From contig CM077162.1 in assembly GCA_039583875.1 (NCBI GenBank), positions 59,502,822 through 59,566,821 on the forward strand: DNA of 64,000 bases, in the 5' to 3' direction. The notes beneath the pieces were generated by a model. It ran no database searches, was not told the DNA's origin, and saw only the letters and a list, made by a program, of their open reading frames with translations. The first letter of the stretch is position 1. The number at the start of each line of letters is the position of its first letter. The DNA is from Platanthera guangdongensis. Lineage: Eukaryota; Streptophyta; Magnoliopsida; Asparagales; Orchidaceae. This document shows positions 63,864-64,000 of the stretch, piece by piece. The position numbers and the translations under genes were made by a program.

Positions 63864-64000
63864 ATTTAAAAGTGGTTAAACGTATTTTTAGATATCTTAT
63901 TGGCACAAATAAGTTAGGTTTGTGGTATCCTCACAACAATGCCTTTATTTTACATTGCTTTTCTGATTCTAATTATGCTGGTTGTTCATTAGACCGTAAG
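63864..64000 (+). pseudogene. Element G RNase H, start
   Basis: Continues from 63166 after the ATCTC TSD: KVVKRIFRYLIGTNKLGLWY, then FSDSNYAGCSLDRK, the start of copia RNase H. The window ends inside the domain. Confidence 0.85.

Larger units (their letters stand above)
38892..64000 (+). mobile_element. Element G: Ty1/copia element, decayed, interrupted by E and H, truncated by window end
   Basis: 5' LTR 38892-40254 (TGTTGG...CCAACA), PBS at 40257, gag, protease, integrase, then RT split at 44304/62639 by element E and at 63166/63859 by H, with RNase H running to the window end. It has a Sirevirus-like long Gag. The reading frame across both insertions resumes cleanly once the TSDs are counted, which proves the nesting. 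Many stops and shifts. Confidence 0.9.

Overview
The window is plant nuclear DNA made almost entirely of LTR retrotransposons nested inside one another. No host gene, rRNA, tRNA or CRISPR array could be supported. A plant host is inferred from the families seen: a chromodomain-bearing Ty3/gypsy element, several Ty1/copia elements with Sirevirus-like layout (long coiled-coil Gag, extra env-like ORF after pol), and primer-binding sites matching the plant initiator tRNA-Met (TGGTATCAGAGC). The species cannot be named from this sequence.

Left half (1-29671). A fragment of a different gypsy gag lies at the left edge (190-456). Element A is a minus-strand gypsy chromovirus, probably Tekay/Del-like. 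Its truncated 3' LTR is at 461-1712, pol at 1708-5207 (chromodomain, integrase, RNase H, RT, protease in reverse order), gag is split between 17760-17864 and 26044-27093, and its 5' LTR is 27293-29671. Two elements sit inside A. Element B (+, 5208-17688) is a related gypsy element that keeps only gag between very long LTRs. Element C (+, 17865-26038) is a young, nearly intact copia element with a perfect GCCTT target-site duplication (TSD) that landed in A's gag. The 5' LTR of B is swollen by about 6-7.5 kb of gene-free mosaic sequence (6262-13745), the strangest stretch of the window.

Right half (29672-64000). Element D (-, 29672-38891) is an old Sirevirus-like copia element with a degraded env-like ORF; A abuts its 3' part. 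Element G (+, from 38892) is another decayed copia element inserted in the LTR of D and running off the right end. G is interrupted by element E (+, 44305-62638, TSD CTTTA) and by H, a 692-bp solo LTR (63167-63858, TSD ATCTC). Element E is the most notable object. It is an 18.3-kb Sirevirus-like element with a 5,850-bp internal tandem duplication (47202-53051 repeated as 53052-58901), so it carries two pol regions and two env-like starts between one pair of LTRs.

The layers give an order of events: D before G before E and H; A before B and C. By eye the LTR pairs of A and B differ at roughly 10% of sites, E at about 3% and C at about 2%. These figures come from partial manual alignments. A recurring theme is that LTRs of several unrelated families carry arrays of short palindromes with a TCGA core: TACTCGAGTA in E, TTCGTCGA/TTCGACGA in D and G, GTCGACGA in C. 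In the two Sirevirus-like elements with a visible pol/env junction (D and E) an array also occupies that spacer. All coding regions are broken to some degree, so the window should be read as a transposon fossil bed, with C the only near-intact element.
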